A stretch of 64,000 nt of DNA from Dipteris shenzhenensis (lineage: Eukaryota > Polypodiophyta > Polypodiopsida > Gleicheniales), in assembly GCA_047967505.1 (NCBI GenBank), contig CM106538.1; one strand, written 5' to 3'. The notes under the pieces are model-generated. The model did not search any database and was not told the origin of the DNA. It was given only the letters and a program-made list of their open reading frames with translations. Numbering within the stretch: the first letter of the stretch is position 1; every line of letters begins with the position of its first letter. Shown piece after piece: positions 11,148 to 24,062 of the stretch. The position numbers were made by a program, and so were the translations under genes.

Positions 11148-11325
11148 TGTTAAATAATTGAAGGCAAACACAGAGATAAGCCCCAACACAAGAATTGTAT
11201 TCCATTAATTTTTTTTTACAAGTAATGTCCTTTTATAGGAGATGGAGAGAGAAAGCATATCATGCTTTTACATAAATCATAAAAGCATATAGCTTTACAA
11301 AAGCTAAGGTTGCAAATGACTAACA
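11148..11325 (-). mobile_element. 3' LTR of the Copia element (178 bp)
   Basis: Minus-strand sequence begins TGTTAGTCATTTGC right after a polypurine tract (ACAGGGGGGG, 11326-11335) and ends CAATTATTTAACA. A TATA-like CCTATAAAAGG lies at about 11229-11239. The LTR is short for a Copia element and has no detected partner. Confidence 0.6.
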
Positions 11326-11459
11326 CCCCCCCTGTAGACTTAGCCGGATGTTAATCAATATTTGGATGAGAAAAACCTTTGCAGTGATTTAAAGGAAAAC
11401 ACCCAAATATTGATTAACATCCTTAAAGTTAACTAAGCTGTTGGAAATTAAGTCGTAGA

Positions 11460-14400
11460 TGAATTGAATGACCTTTGGCAACACTAAGAACTCTCTTATG
11501 ATCTTCATGCTTGCTTTTTCCTAATGATTTTGTGAAAATGTCTACCACCATGTGTTGTGTTCCATAATACTCAAGATTAATCCGCTTCTCCTTTACCTCA
11601 AGCTTGATATAATGATAATTTATATCAATATGCTTAGATTTTGAAAGGAAGACTCGTCTTTTGTCAAAGAAACGGTTCTTTGGTTGTCACACATAAGAAT
11701 TGATCATCCACTTTGATTCTACTTCAAACATTTCAACAATTGCTTAGCCATACAAGTTCTTAACTTACTAAAGACGTTGCAACACAATCTGCTTCTGTGG
11801 TTGATACTGCAACACAATGTTGCTTTCTACTCATCCAAAAGACCAAGGAATTATCAAGAAAGAAACAACTTCGACTAGTAGATCTTGATGTATCAAGGCA
11901 ACCTCCCCAGTCAGCATCTATGAATCCAATGTTAAGATTCATGAGTTTGATACATTCTTTCTTGGTGTAACCCTTGATCTAGAATGTTCCTTTAGATACC
12001 TCAATACCCTCTTTGCATCTTTCCAATTCGCTTGCCCTAGATCTAACATAAATTGACCAAGTGTACTTGCAACAAAACTTATATTAGGTCTAGTAGCATG
12101 CGCCAACAAGAACATAAGACCACCTACTAGATTAGCATATGGATTATGTTTCATTTGTTGCCACTCATTATCATCATGTGGACATTGCTCTTTTGATAGC
12201 GTAGTGTATTTGGAAGCAATTACCATTGGTGTCAACTATGGTTTTGCATTCACTAAACCAAAATTTTCCAAAAGATCATCAATATACTTTGGTTGTGAAA
12301 CATGCAACCATCCATTCTTCCCATCTCTTTTGATTTGTAAACTCAAACAAGAACTAATTTCTCCTAGATCTTGCATAAACCTGTAGAGATTTTCCTCTTT
12401 TCTTCACCAATGAATTCCAAATTATTGGAAACAAATTTGATATCATCCACATAAAGTGCCATTGTGATGAAAAATTCATCAACATATTTCACATGTATAT
12501 TAGCATCAGCCACGCTTGGTAGAAAACTTTGTGAAATCAAGAAATCATCAATCTTTCTATGCCAATATCGTGACGCCTATTTTAACCCATATAAGGTTTT
12601 TCTTAAGCAACAAACCATCGACTCTTTGCCTTTTACTTGAAAACCAAGTGGTTGTTCCATAAATATCTCATCCTTTAGATCTTCATTTAGGAAATCTGTT
12701 TTAACATCCATCTGATGTATTTCAAGAACAACCTGATTTGTAAATGCCAACAATACTCGAATACTCATAAGTCAAACCACTCGTGAAAAAGTCTCTTCAT
12801 AATCAATTCCAAGAGTTTGTGAAAACCCTTTATGACCTTCTGGAAGATCAACCAACTCCCAAGTACCTTTTTCAATCAAAGATGCATAGTCAGCCTCCAT
12901 AGCTAGTTGCCAATTAATGGCCTGATCTGATGCAAGAGCCTCTTCATACGTCAAAGGATCGGAGGTCATCAATAAAGTAGCATGATATTCAAGGAACTTC
13001 TTTGCAAGTTTCCAAGATCTGCAAAGTCTTTTTGTAGAATTTGAGATGCGAAATGTAGAAGCATCCAAAAAATTATCCACGTTTTGTGTTACAAGATCTG
13101 AATCATTATCATCATATTGAAGAATCATATTGAAGACCATAATTTGTATCATTTTGCTCCAAATTCTCCTCATGAACAAGTGGAGAACGATCATCCATAT
13201 CAGTATGAAAACCTCATAGAATCGCTTCAGTAACATGAGTATTGTGAAAAGATTGTGGCATCTATGTGTGCTTCATCGAATATTGCATCCTGATTGATGA
13301 TAATCTTTTGAGACGAAATATCCATGATGAATCAATATCCTTTAGTGTTAGATGAATATCTAAGAATTATGGCTTTTGTAGCAACAAGATTCATCTTTAT
13401 ACGATGTTCTTTTGGAATATGAACATATGCACAACAACCAAATACGTGAAGATGGCCAACATTTGGCTTGCTTCCTGTCCAAAGTTCAATGGGTGTTTTA
13501 TGACAGAGTGAAAAAGTAGTAAGATGATTTTGCACATAAATTGTTGTTGCCACAACCTCTACCCAAAATTCATTTCCTAATCCTATATGGATTAGCATAC
13601 ATCATGCACCATTCATAACAGTACGATGTTTGCGCTCGGCAACACCATTCTATTGAAAAGAATAAGGCATAGTAAATTCTTGAGCGATTCCATCCTCTTG
13701 ACAGAATTGATAAAAAACATGAGATTTGAATTCACCACCATTATCACTTTGTAGTCTCTGCATTAATTGGCCTATTTGGTCTACCATTTTATTGAATGAA
13801 CGAAACTTTTCAAATGCTTCAGATTTCTTTTATAAGAAGTAAACAAATGAATATTGAGAAAAATCATCCATGAATAGAAGATAATAACGAGCTCCACCAC
13901 GAGAATAAGAAAAAGGACTACATAAATTAGTATGCACAAGTTCTAAAATTGTCGTAGCTCTTGTACCTTTTTCGAAAAATGATTGATGATGTTTTCCAAG
14001 AGTGTGGCTTCACACGTAACCATAGTGGCATCCATACCAAGTGATAAACGATCCACAAGATCATGATCATGTTTTTCCATATCCAAAATTGATTGAAAAT
14101 TTGCATGTCCAAACCGTTGATGCCATAATATTGGCCTTTACTTGTGATAGCATTCGCAAATTGATCATTCAAAATCAACTCATATAAACTTACTTTTCTT
14201 GGTGCCACCCCAAGAATGCAACTTTGCTTGATAAATCGACAAACATGCTAATCCAATAATACAAAAATTTCAATATCCATAAGTTTAGATACTGAAACCA
14301 AATTGCAATGTAGCCCTAAAACATACAAAACTCCATGTAGAATGTGCATACCTGAATTTGAAGACCTCCAATGCCTTTAACCAGATGGGAAGTGTCATCA

Positions 14401-14688
14401 CCCTAGATAGACAAGCTTCCTCACTTGAAAGGAAAAAATTGGCCAACCATTGATGATGATGTGTCATATGTTGAGTAGCACCAGAATCTATCGTTAACGA
14501 GATTTTATTCTTTGCCATGTAATCCAATTCACAGGAAGTAGTCACATTGTGAAGGTCCTTTATTTTGGGAAAAAATTCCATCAATATTCACTTGAACAAG
14601 ATAAGCATTATTGCAAGCATCTCGAGTAGCCTTCTGCTCAATATATCTTTTACAGGAACAAGAATTTTCATCATGACTAGGTTTTTCA
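11460..14688 (-). pseudogene. Copia polyprotein remnant: protease, integrase, RT, RNase H
   Basis: Protease: TIDSGATQHMTH (about 14465-14500) keeps the DSGA site. Integrase: frames at 13332-13598 with the C-terminal PIELWTGSKPNVGHLHVFGC stretch. Reverse transcriptase: YEETFSRVV (12772-12800), QMDVKTDFLNEDLKDEIFME (12577-12768) and an intact YVDD box at 12442-12453. RNase H: 11760-12235 (Copia tail ISFVASTLGQFM, RVLRYLK, STTEAD). Stops and frame changes break the frame in several places, so no functional polyprotein is expected. Confidence 0.85.
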
Positions 14689-14703
14689 TAGACATCACAT
14701 GTT
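14689..14703. repeat. Target site duplication of the LINE, left copy
   Basis: TAGACATCACATGTT, identical to 20550-20564. It lies in the Copia gag zinc-knuckle codons. Confidence 0.85.
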
Positions 14704-15239
14704 TTTCCCCTCCAAAAAGTATTAGAAAGTCAAAGTGAACTGTTATAGTAAATACAACTATTCCTTTCAAAAACTGCAACCATCACTGCTTAGAGAATCT
14801 AATATTCTTCCTTTGGGATGAACATGCCAGGACGAAAGGTAATAAATACAACAATAGTGTCTGAAGCTCGATGTGTCTGCTGTGTGTTTCTTAGCCCCGC
14901 ATTGCATTGGGGTTCATCTTGTCTCTATACAACCGAAGCGTTGAGCCGCCGCTACTGGCTCTACAAGTTACTCTTGTTATGAACTCTATAGATAGCACTT
15001 CTTGGATTGGTTTGCGCCACAGGTCACTTGTACTGCACGTACATGATGCTTCCTTCCAGTGAGATAGGAGAGGGGGTTGGTGCGCTTGGTACCGTTGACC
15101 AAGGGATCACAATTGGTTCTGTGGGGAGGGGAGACGCTTGTTGTCCTTGAGAGATTTCTTGCACCTTCTCTTTCTCTTCAAGCTTGTGTGCATAAGTTGC
15201 CATGAGGTCTCGCATCTTCCGCATGAGCTAGACCTGTTG

Positions 15240-18205
15240 GTCTACGAGTGACTGCCAATTTTTTATTCATTCCTACATTCAACCACCACGTTAGTAACAT
15301 GAGAGCAACGTCAATGAAATCATTTCAAAGAAGAATAGAACATCTTTGAGTCCATAACAACCAAAGCGCTTGCGCTTGTACTGATAGTACTTGCCAGTGC
15401 CCCGGTGCTTTGGATGGGGTGTCTCCCAAGAGCAGGTACACATAATGCATAGGAACACCCATTATTTGGATTCTCGTAAGGTTCCATACTTTGGCTGCAT
15501 ATCAACAGCTCATGAAAAGGTGAGGCATATCCTCTGTCTCCTTTTGCATCATGCACACTTCCCATCCCCACGCCCAATTCTTTGGGCTTTACCCGGTGTC
15601 TAGACTCCCTTATGCATGCTGAGCCATAGCAAGCATGATTGTTTTTCTAGGATTTCCTTATCTCACATCTTTTCAAACCTCCTTTCCCATTTTGCAGTCG
15701 AGTCCCATCTTATCCATTTTTGGTTGAGATGTGTGACTAGTTCCTCTTGGTGCTCCTGAATGATGGGCGCTGGGCACAGTTGGTTTTGCCCTGCCCATCT
15801 AAATTCTCTGATTGAAGGCTTGGCCCTTCCTCCCATCCATGCTAGAGATTCCACATCCCACAAGTTTTGTTGTTCCTTGATTAGGCTGGCATCGAGCCGG
15901 TTTAGTATGAATTCTGTCATTACCGCCTCATCACTCTTCCACTTTTTGTTTGGTCTATCCCACAAGTCCTACCAGCATCTAATTCCTTTTGTTTAAAGAT
16001 GGAGGGCCCCTTTGATGGAGCGTTTGTCTATAGGGAACAAATTTAGGATGACCGATAAGAAGACAGAGTCTTGGCTGCAAAAGGTTCCTGTTTTCCTCGA
16101 AACACCTTTCCAAAGGAGATTCGGCTTGAGAAGTTCCCACGCTTTTCACATCCCCTTCCATAATTCGGATCCTTTAGCCACAAAGGGTTCCCAACTGAAG
16201 ACTGTTGTGCCTCTAGGGAGATCTTTCTAATGCTTGCATCTAGCAGGTTTGAGTTTCTCGATGTTTTTTCTCAATAGAAAAGCCCAGTCAGTCTGGGGTG
16301 CCTCAAATCTTTATGATCCATTGTGCCATGAATCTTGCCATTGACATTTCCAAGTTAACTATACCCAATCCTCCTTTCTCTTTGGGCATTGTGAAAAATC
16401 TCCACTGCACCTTAGCCATCTTTCTTTTCCCCATGTCACCTCCCCATAGGAAAGTTCTGAAGAGTGTATTGATCTAATTGATTGATTTCTTTGAGGGGAA
16501 CCAACATGAAATAAAGTAAATTACTGAAGGGTAGATGTAGTGGTTCAGAACAAACTTTCTCCTGGCAAGTGTGGGTTGAAGAGATTGCCATTTTGAGATC
16601 TCCTCTTTGATTTTTTGAATGACCCATTCCCACCTACTTTTGTTTGAGCATCTGAAGCCCATTGGGATTCTGAGCAACTTGAAAAACTCACCCTCTTTAA
16701 TTACTTTGCACCCCATTGCTAGCAAAGTGTTAGGTAGTTGTGATCTTGTGCCAAAAATTCCAGTCTTGTTGTGGTTGACCTTTAACCCAGAGGCTAGACA
16801 AAAGGTATCGAGGCAGTTCAACACTGAGTCTACTGACCTGGGGTCATTTGCCCGGGTGAGGTTTGTGTCATCAGCAAATTGCTGGCACACAATTTGTTTG
16901 TTCCCTTCTAGCTAGATGCCCATAATGTTCCCTTTTTCAACTTCTCTTTGAATTAGCCATCCTGGTGAGTCAGCCACTATGGTGAAGAGTAGTGGAGAAA
17001 GAGGGCATCCTTGTCTAATGGATCTCTTTAAAGATTCCACTTTTGATTTTGCCCCCTGTAGCAATGCACTAACATAGCTCCTAAAGACAGGTCCAATTCC
17101 CATGTCCTGTAAGGACTCAAGGATGAAGCTCCATTCCATTCTGTCATAGGCTTTGTCAAAGTCTACTTTCATGAAGCAAATGTCCTTCTCATGCTCTTCT
17201 GCATATTCCAGTCCTTCCCACAATGTGATGATTGCTTCAAGAATGTGTCGTCCCTATATAAAGCCTTTTTGCTCCTCTCTAGTCCATACCCGCATTTTCC
17301 CTTTTAGCCTGAGAGCTAATACCTTGGAAACAAATTTGTAGCAGGTGTTCAGCATTGTGAGCAGCCTCCAGTTCTTGAGCTCCTCCTTCGGACCCCCTTT
17401 CAAGGAGTAACTTAATCATTCCTGGGTTAATTCTAGAGTCAAGATATCCTTTCTCTACAGTTTCTTGCCACATCATCATGAGGAAGGGGCTTAAAATCTC
17501 CCATTAGACTTGAAAAAATTCTATTGGAAGGGTATCTTCCCCTTTTCCATTTGATTTGCTGCTGCCTTCAGTTCCTCCATTGTGACCTCCCTTTCCAGAA
17601 AGGTTGTGTCAAATATTGCTATGACTTTAGGATGGGCTTGACTGCACCGCCCTGCTGCTTCTTGCTTCCTAGCAGATGGAGTTTCTACTTCCCTCAGTAT
17701 CTGCTGAAAGTGTTGCACTATAGCTTGTAGGATCTGGTCCTGGTTGTTTAGTGTCTGCCCCCCATATTGAGTTCCTCAATGCTTTTTTGAGCGTGTTTTT
17801 TCCTGTCGCCCTGTTGCCTTTGCCCGTCCACCACTCTCTTGAATAGATGGTTGCCTGATGCGCTTCAACTATTGCTTCTCTTCTAAGGTTTTCCTTACAT
17901 TCTCTGTACTTGATCTAACCCTGTTTAGTAGAGTCTGATTCTCTTGCTTTCATTTGATCCACTTTTTCCCTTCTCTCTCGTCTTGATTTTTCTGCTCTTT
18001 TCTTAATTGACGTAAGGAAAAATTTTGTTTTCTTTGTTGCCCTGACCCATCTGTCAATAGTATTAGCTATACCCCCAAAGGCCACCCACCAAATGCAGCT
18101 AATTTTGTCCTTGACATAAAATAGTTGAAAGAAAAAAGGATCACCCTTAAACCAAGACTTTCCTCTTCTTCCCTCCCCCTTATCCAGGTTGAAAACTAAG
18201 CAACC
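15240..18205 (-). pseudogene. LINE ORF2 remnant: reverse transcriptase and C-terminal region
   Basis: Motifs in order down the minus strand: KGDPFFFQLFYVKDKIS (about 18140), FDKAYDRMEWSFILESLQDM (about 17150), RQGCPLSPLLF (about 17010), catalytic FADD at 16867-16878, GLKVNHNKTG (about 16780), the NHYIYPSVIYFISCW stretch (about 16530), and a MPHLFMSC zf-RVT-type segment near 15520. Several stops and frame changes interrupt it. Typical plant LINE RT with FADD in place of YADD. Confidence 0.85.
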
Positions 18206-19089
18206 TGTTTGTAAAACCAATTGATTTCACTCTGACACAATAGACATACTCTGCCCAAAATAAACACAGAAGCTGCATCAGAATGTTTTTGACCATAACC
18301 AAGAGCTAAGGTGACTCCCCAAGAACCGCCCATCACCAACCATCTGACATGGAACCCAATACAATAGAATAAAAGTGGCAATCAAACATTCCTACCCCAC
18401 AATTTCACTGAGCCTCAGATCAACTTTTCATTCCAACTTCCAAATTCACTCCTTTTTCCTCTCTAAATTCTAAACATATTATCCATGTAATGAGTTTAGA
18501 GTTCTAAGATCCTTCAAAGAAAGAGAAATAAAGGACTAAGGGAGAGCAGGACATGTTTACTCGCAGATGTTTCCTCAGCTTTTCAAGGTCTTCAACTAAA
18601 TCCCAAGTAGTATTCTCTTCAAGGAAACCTCAAGGAGTGAACTTTCCACAGCCTCTTTGGCTGAATAAAGCTATTCTGTAGTATTGAGAATCAAAGAAGC
18701 CTGTATGTCGTGGAAAGCAACCAGCCCCAGGACCACAATGCAAGAACGCATACAAAATTGGCCATTTGGTAATCCCCATCCCAGCAAAGAATGTCCTCCA
18801 GACATCCTGTGCCAGCAGGCAATCCCCAATGCAGTGCTCAGAAAAGGGCATTAGTCCTCAGTTTATCAGGCTTCATATTTGAGAAATTTAAGATTGAAAG
18901 GGTGACTTGAATGTACAACCCAACTCCCAGAAGCTTTTGATCTATTTCTCTCACGGGATTAACCCTTCTGAACTAGAGTCTTTTTATAAGCTTGAAATCT
19001 CCCCCCTAGCAAAGCCCAATACAATTCAAGAAGAAGAGAAGCAAAAACGGTTAACAATCATACAAGAAACCAATTAGAACACCTTTTCA

Positions 19090-19795
19090 TTTCTTAGTGT
19101 CAATGCCTAGGGGTTGACCAATGATTTAAAACCAGTCATTTTCAAGTGAGGGATGAGCAAGTCTGGATTAAAGCTAGATTTTTTAGCGCTACAAGAGATC
19201 AAAGTAGGAGGAGAGAAGCTAAGATGGCATTTGAAACAGATAAACAGTAGAACTCTTTGGTTCATAACGGAGCACGAGGAAGGGAGATGTGGTGCGGTTC
19301 TAGGAGTAGAATCCCATCTGACAAGCTTCTAGGAAGGCCACTCAACTCACTAGGGAAGGCAGAATTGGAGTAGAGTTTAGACACAAGCAATTAAAGTGCA
19401 ACATTTTTTCAGACTATGCTCCAAACACGGCAAGGGAGAGAACTTTGCTTTGGAAGCTGTGCGCCCTTGGCAAGGATACTATCCTTTTGGGAGATTTCAA
19501 TATGGTAGAGGCAAGCCCAGATAGATGGAACAGGCTTGGAACCGCCGCCGGCTTGGAACAATTATTAGAGGGAGTGAAGCCAGGGCCTAGCAAGAGGTCA
19601 AGGAGTCAGCAAAGTTGATCGACATCTCCGACGGAGTTACTTTCATGTGGACAATAACCAATGCGGACCTTTGCACATGAACGCAAGGATCGACAAAATT
19701 TATGCTTCTAAATCCATTTGTGAGGATGCACTGATGATCAGGGTCAAAGGGATCTCCACTCTCCTTTTCACAGACCACAACCTGGTTCTCAGACC
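19090..19795 (+). pseudogene. LINE endonuclease remnant, inverted relative to the rest of the element
   Basis: On the plus strand the EN motifs follow in order: LALQEIKVGGEKL (about 19180), FSDYAPNTARERTL (about 19405), LLGDFNMVE (about 19480), RIDKIYASKS (about 19688) and TDHNLVL (about 19770). The match ends at about 19795. Its natural continuation (LVFNLDKGEGRRGK) starts at about 18205 on the minus strand, so the block 18205-19795 has been flipped in place. Confidence 0.75.
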
Positions 19796-20517
19796 ATGGA
19801 TGTACCTGACCACCATTCAAGAGCTAAGCCATTTTGCAATTCTTTTAGCAGACCGGTGTGGACTTTAATGCTTACCTGACAAGCTTTCTCAATCTTGTGT
19901 ATCATTTCCGTGAGCTCCTTGGCTCTGTTGCTTTTCTCCATTTCTTTTGGGGGGGGCTTGGAAGATCCTCCTTGCCTTGCTACTACTGAGGGCTTCCCAC
20001 GACATGTGTCTCGGCACTGGGGGGCTTTAAAGAAGTTGTGATTGCCGCTCTGAACTGCTCCGACATAAGATGGTTTGCCTTGCAACTCGCACATGGCTAC
20101 CATCCCTTGGAGGTCTTTTGTTGGCATTTAACCGTTCCATTGCTCTTGCAGGTGTCTGTAGCACTGTTATAGGCTTGCGGCGGTGGCTGGATCGTCCTCT
20201 GAGCCCAACTTGCTTTTGTTGCTTTTGGTGCCTTCTTCGTTTGTGTGCCAGCATTGATCTTTGATAGGAACTGTTGTATGGCGATTGCCTCTTTCATTCC
20301 GTCTGTCAAGTCTTCTCCTTCGAGGTGCAATGTAAAGCTATGAAAGGATAAAAAATGTCTTGGTCGTCACCCTCAAAGGTTAGTTCCGTGCATGATTGGC
20401 ATCGTCGGAGCTGCGGCAATATTCTCTTGCATGCTCTCCACATCTGTCATGTCATGTAGCAGGGTGGATTTGGCGGCAGCGGCAGCCCTAGCTTGACCAT
20501 CACTAGAGGACGTCATT
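19796..20517 (-). pseudogene. LINE ORF1 N-terminal part
   Basis: Minus-strand frame starting at an ATG at 20517 (MTSSSDGQARAAAAAKS), with stops near 20370. It continues as LTDGMKEAIAIQQFLSKIN, a lysine/proline-rich stretch and a Cys-rich patch (MCELQGK, QCRDTC), up to the inversion breakpoint at about 19796. Assigned to ORF1 from its position 5' of the endonuclease block and inside the target duplications. I do not recognise a zinc knuckle that would confirm it. Confidence 0.5.
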
Positions 20518-20549
20518 GCATCTTGGCATGCCCTTCTCGACTATACAAC

Positions 20550-20564
20550 TAGACATCACATGTT
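20550..20564. repeat. Target site duplication of the LINE, right copy
   Basis: TAGACATCACATGTT, identical to 14689-14703. Copia gag resumes immediately beyond it. Confidence 0.85.
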
Positions 20565-21360
20565 ATAAATTTATTTAAATAATTGCATACATCATGGTTT
20601 TGAAAACCTCCAAAGCACTTAGGCACTACAAATAAAGCTTGTTCATTATTTAAGAAAGAGTAAAAGAAACGTTTTTCACTTAGAATCAATGCTTTCTCTC
20701 CAATACGTTCTATTGCTTTGAGCCTCCGAAATCCTTTAAAGAATCACATACTCATTCAAAAGTCACATTATCCTTGTTCGCCAATTCGGTGACAATTGTA
20801 TGAAACTATGGTGCTTTCATAGTTTTTAAAAGCATAGCAATATGTTGATCCTTTGGAAAATAGGAGCACCTGCAGCAGCATCAGCAGACACCTGTTACAA
20901 AATAGATTTGAACTTCTCGATGTTCTCATCAAGAGAATTAGCAATTTTATAATCTAAACTAGAAAGAGTATTTCGAAGATGGAGCACTTCCTGAGTAGTT
21001 CTTTTAAGAAATGTTTTTTCTAAATAATCCCAAACCTCATGTGAGTACTCCAGACTTTCAACATCCACTAATATTGAGTCTTTCAAAGCATATAAAATTA
21101 ATCCTCATGTAGCTTGATCTTTGTCCTCCCACTCTACCGTCGCTTTTATCCATGCATTGTAAATATCTCCGTGGATTTCCATTTTCATCAATTGGTTGAA
21201 CGGAACACTGCTTTTTGCCTTCTACAATATCCACAAGTTTATCACTTTGAAGGGCCATCTTCATCTTAGTCATCCATGCACAATATCCAATCCCTTGGAA
21301 CATGTATAAGATTTTTGTCCCATTGAGACCTTTGAAAAAGACGGTATGTTGCTCTGCCAT
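20565..21360 (-). pseudogene. Copia gag N-terminal part (UBN2 type), upstream of the LINE insertion
   Basis: Minus-strand frames begin MAEQHTVFFKGLNGTKILYM and include CAWMTKMKMALQSDKL, SLEYSHEVWDYLEKTF and EVLHLRNTLSSLDYKI. This is the usual Copia gag (UBN2) layout with its W...M...L and V/AWD.L...Y motifs. The frame decays after 20880 and reaches a broken CCHC zinc knuckle. The knuckle continues at 14688-14650 on the far side of the LINE, with its second Cys replaced by Tyr. Confidence 0.75.
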
Positions 21361-21400
21361 AGTTCTTCAATTGGTCCTCTTAATAAAGATAGACTCCTTC

Positions 21401-22850
21401 AACAAAGACTTTTAAAGATGGATTTTTTAAATGCCTTACCCCACTTATTTTTTGACCTTTCAAAAAAGAATCTTTGTTGCTTTTAGAAAGCTCACTTGGA
21501 AGAGCGCCAGACTTAGATCATAAGGACGTAAGTTCATTATGACCGATCTTAGGTTACATAAATGGGTTTGCCGTTGCAAGTCAACACGCCCCGAGGCTCG
21601 CCATGACTCGAGCACTCAAAGACTTTTGTTTGAAAAATTATGCAGAACATCATTATAGAAATCAAGTGGGATCTGATTTGGCTGAGTGGTCAAGGCGTTT
21701 GACTTGAGATCATGGATAGAAGGCTTATGTCATTCCTAGTACGCAGAACAGATGAACCATGGAAAACGTTTCTTTTATCTACTTGCAACTATCTTGCAGC
21801 CTCAAGTTGCACCCAAAAATTAACATAAGTCACAAATAGATGCCTCTTTGGCCTTGCGCCTGTTCAATTGGGTAGGACGCAAGCCAACTTCTCGCACGAC
21901 TTCGCAACTTATCAAGCATTGATCGGAATGTTGGCCCCAAAGGATGAGTACTAGGAGATCTAACTCAGTCGTAGAGAGCAATTGATCCAATTCTTCTATG
22001 CTTGTTTATCTACTAACCTCGACCCCAAAGCTAAACACCTTGTGTGCATTACTGTATTATAACTTCTTTTCATTTTACTACTTGTTGCTATCAATATGTG
22101 GGCACATCTTTATGGCTAAATACTCCTTAGTAGTAAGAACTTTGAAACATGTGAGCATGGAACCTATAAGACAACATTTTGCTGGTTCTCGTACATTAGA
22201 TGACTAATCTGTGAAGAGAAATGCATTTAGATGCATTAGTGATGAGATTGCACATTATATGTGTATGAAATCTAGTCGTCCTGCTGGAGACTTGGCAAAA
22301 TACTTGGATCTACTCACTGTTGGGATAGAACTAGCAAGGCAAGGTGAAGCTAGGAGCTACCTTGAGTAGTTCTCTATTATAGATCATGCTTTTAACTCTC
22401 TATAAGCCTCTTGAATCACGTTGATTCTACGTTAAGCAAAAGAATAATATATACCTCTTTGTTCTATTTGAGATGCCCTTTTTAGCCTAGGGTGACATAG
22501 ACAATGATAACTAGAAAATGGGAGGCGTTTGGATATATCACCCACACAACAGTTTCAAATTTCTAACTTTGGTTGCACTCTAGTTGGTTGACAGGTATAT
22601 TTCACATTCCTCAAGTGATGGTGGCTAAAGATGTGGCTACTCTGGCTAATAATATGACCTTGTTCTAGTTGTATTACTACTAGTTTAACTTGAATATTTG
22701 CTTATTTAATAATATGACCTTGTTTTAGTTGTATTACTACTAGTTTAGCTTGAATATTTGCTTATTTACATGAGCAACTCTTGAACTCTTTCAAATGAAT
22801 TATTTCAAGCTTTTTAATTCTATTCTAAATTGATTCATGGGATATAGAAA
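21401..22850. other. Intergenic with two tRNA-like half sequences
   Basis: At about 21488-21540 a stretch with AGCTCACTTGGAAGAGCG followed by CCAGACTTAGATC recalls a tRNA D-arm and anticodon arm. At about 21673-21712 TGGCTGAGTGGTCAAGGCG then TTTGACTTGAGATCA recalls the 5' half of tRNA-Ser(UGA). Neither has a convincing 3' half, so both are probably tRNA-derived remnants (SINE or retro-half). A short coding-like stretch (PAGDLAKYLDLLTVGIELAR, about 22280) is unexplained. Confidence 0.35.
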
Positions 22851-22851
22851 T

Positions 22852-24031
22852 CTACACACACACACACACACACAAAAATAATTTTTATTAGTAAATGTAT
22901 CTCACACACACAAACACTTATTTCTTCACACACACACACACAATAATTTTGATTATTAAATGTATCTCACACACATACACTTATTTCTACACACACACAC
23001 ACACACAATAAATTTGATAGTAAATGTATCTCACACACACAGACACTTATTTCTTTACACACACACACACACACACAAACACATGAATACTTCCCTAACT
23101 ATGAATTATTGTTTTATGTATCCGTGTGAAATATTCCCTTTACACTTTCTTTTTAACCATCCCACATACCAAGCCCACTAATCATCCCATACCTCCTCTA
23201 GTCCCTTCTTAACCCATACACTCATTCACTCCTTACTCCACTTTTGACTTAAACTTCACTTAAGAATCCATATGGTTGTCTATATTCCTAGGTAAAGCGA
23301 TAACAAGCCGAGGGAAACAAGCATTACCTATCTACCCAAACGTAACTATGATGTTCTAACACCTAGTTTGTTTGGATGGTGGTAGGTAAGTGGACCCCAA
23401 CCTCGGAACCTGGACTGCTTGAGGATTTGACATCTTTTTTCAAGATTATGTTTGTCAAACTCAATATTATTAAAAAATTCTTAATTTTGATCAAAATTTT
23501 TACAAACTGTATTTGCATTTTTCAACTTAGATGTCTTAAACATTTTTTTCGTATATGTTTTCCTTTTTTGTAACTTTTATCCAATTGATGGAATTAATTG
23601 TATGGCTCAATTATTGATGGGACTTTTTAATCTAAACACACACTTTGATTTCCCAACTAGCCTTTGGTCAGGCTAGTGCCATACAATTAATTCATAGCCA
23701 ATGGATAATTCTTTAGCATGGATAATCCCTAGTCATGTTGTGATCCACCTTATTTTTTACTAACTTTCATATCTATTTTGCAGAAGTTGTTTATGCATTT
23801 ACTATTGGCAATTTTTTTTCATTTTGACACTTATCATATAGATCCACTTTTATTCACTTATTATCAGTAGGTGGGGAGTAAGTTCCACATGGCGGCGGGC
23901 TTACTTGTTACCATGTGGTCTTACCCTCTGGGTTGGGGGTGGGCCACACACACATAATAAATTTGATAGTTAATGTATCTCACACACACAGACACTTAGT
24001 TCTTTATACACACATACACACGCACGCGCGC

Positions 24032-24062
<31 letters not shown>

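Larger units (their letters stand above)
14704..20549 (-). mobile_element. LINE retrotransposon (5.85 kb) inserted in the Copia gag, with an internal inversion
   Basis: Flanked by 15-bp target duplications. The minus-strand 3' end is at 14704 (GGAGGGGAAA against the duplication). Reading down the minus strand: ORF1 start (20517 to about 19796), an inverted block carrying the endonuclease on the plus strand (about 18205-19795), then reverse transcriptase and a zf-RVT-like C-terminus (about 18205-15240). Stops are frequent, so the copy is dead. Confidence 0.8.
11148..21400 (-). mobile_element. Degenerate Ty1/Copia retrotransposon, split by a LINE
   Basis: Minus-strand order is gag (21360-20565), LINE insertion (14704-20549), rest of gag and zinc knuckle, protease, integrase, reverse transcriptase, RNase H, polypurine tract and 3' LTR. 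That order (integrase before RT) defines Copia. The coding region has many stops and frame shifts. No 5' LTR or primer site is visible above 21360, so the upstream boundary is approximate. Confidence 0.8.

Noticed and set aside
18205-19795. Twin-priming 5' inversion of the LINE
   Set aside because: ORF1-like sequence lies beyond the inverted block in normal orientation and inside the target duplications, so the inversion is internal.
21673-21745. Functional tRNA-Ser gene
   Set aside because: Only the 5' half resembles a tRNA; the anticodon stem is imperfect and there is no T-arm or B box.
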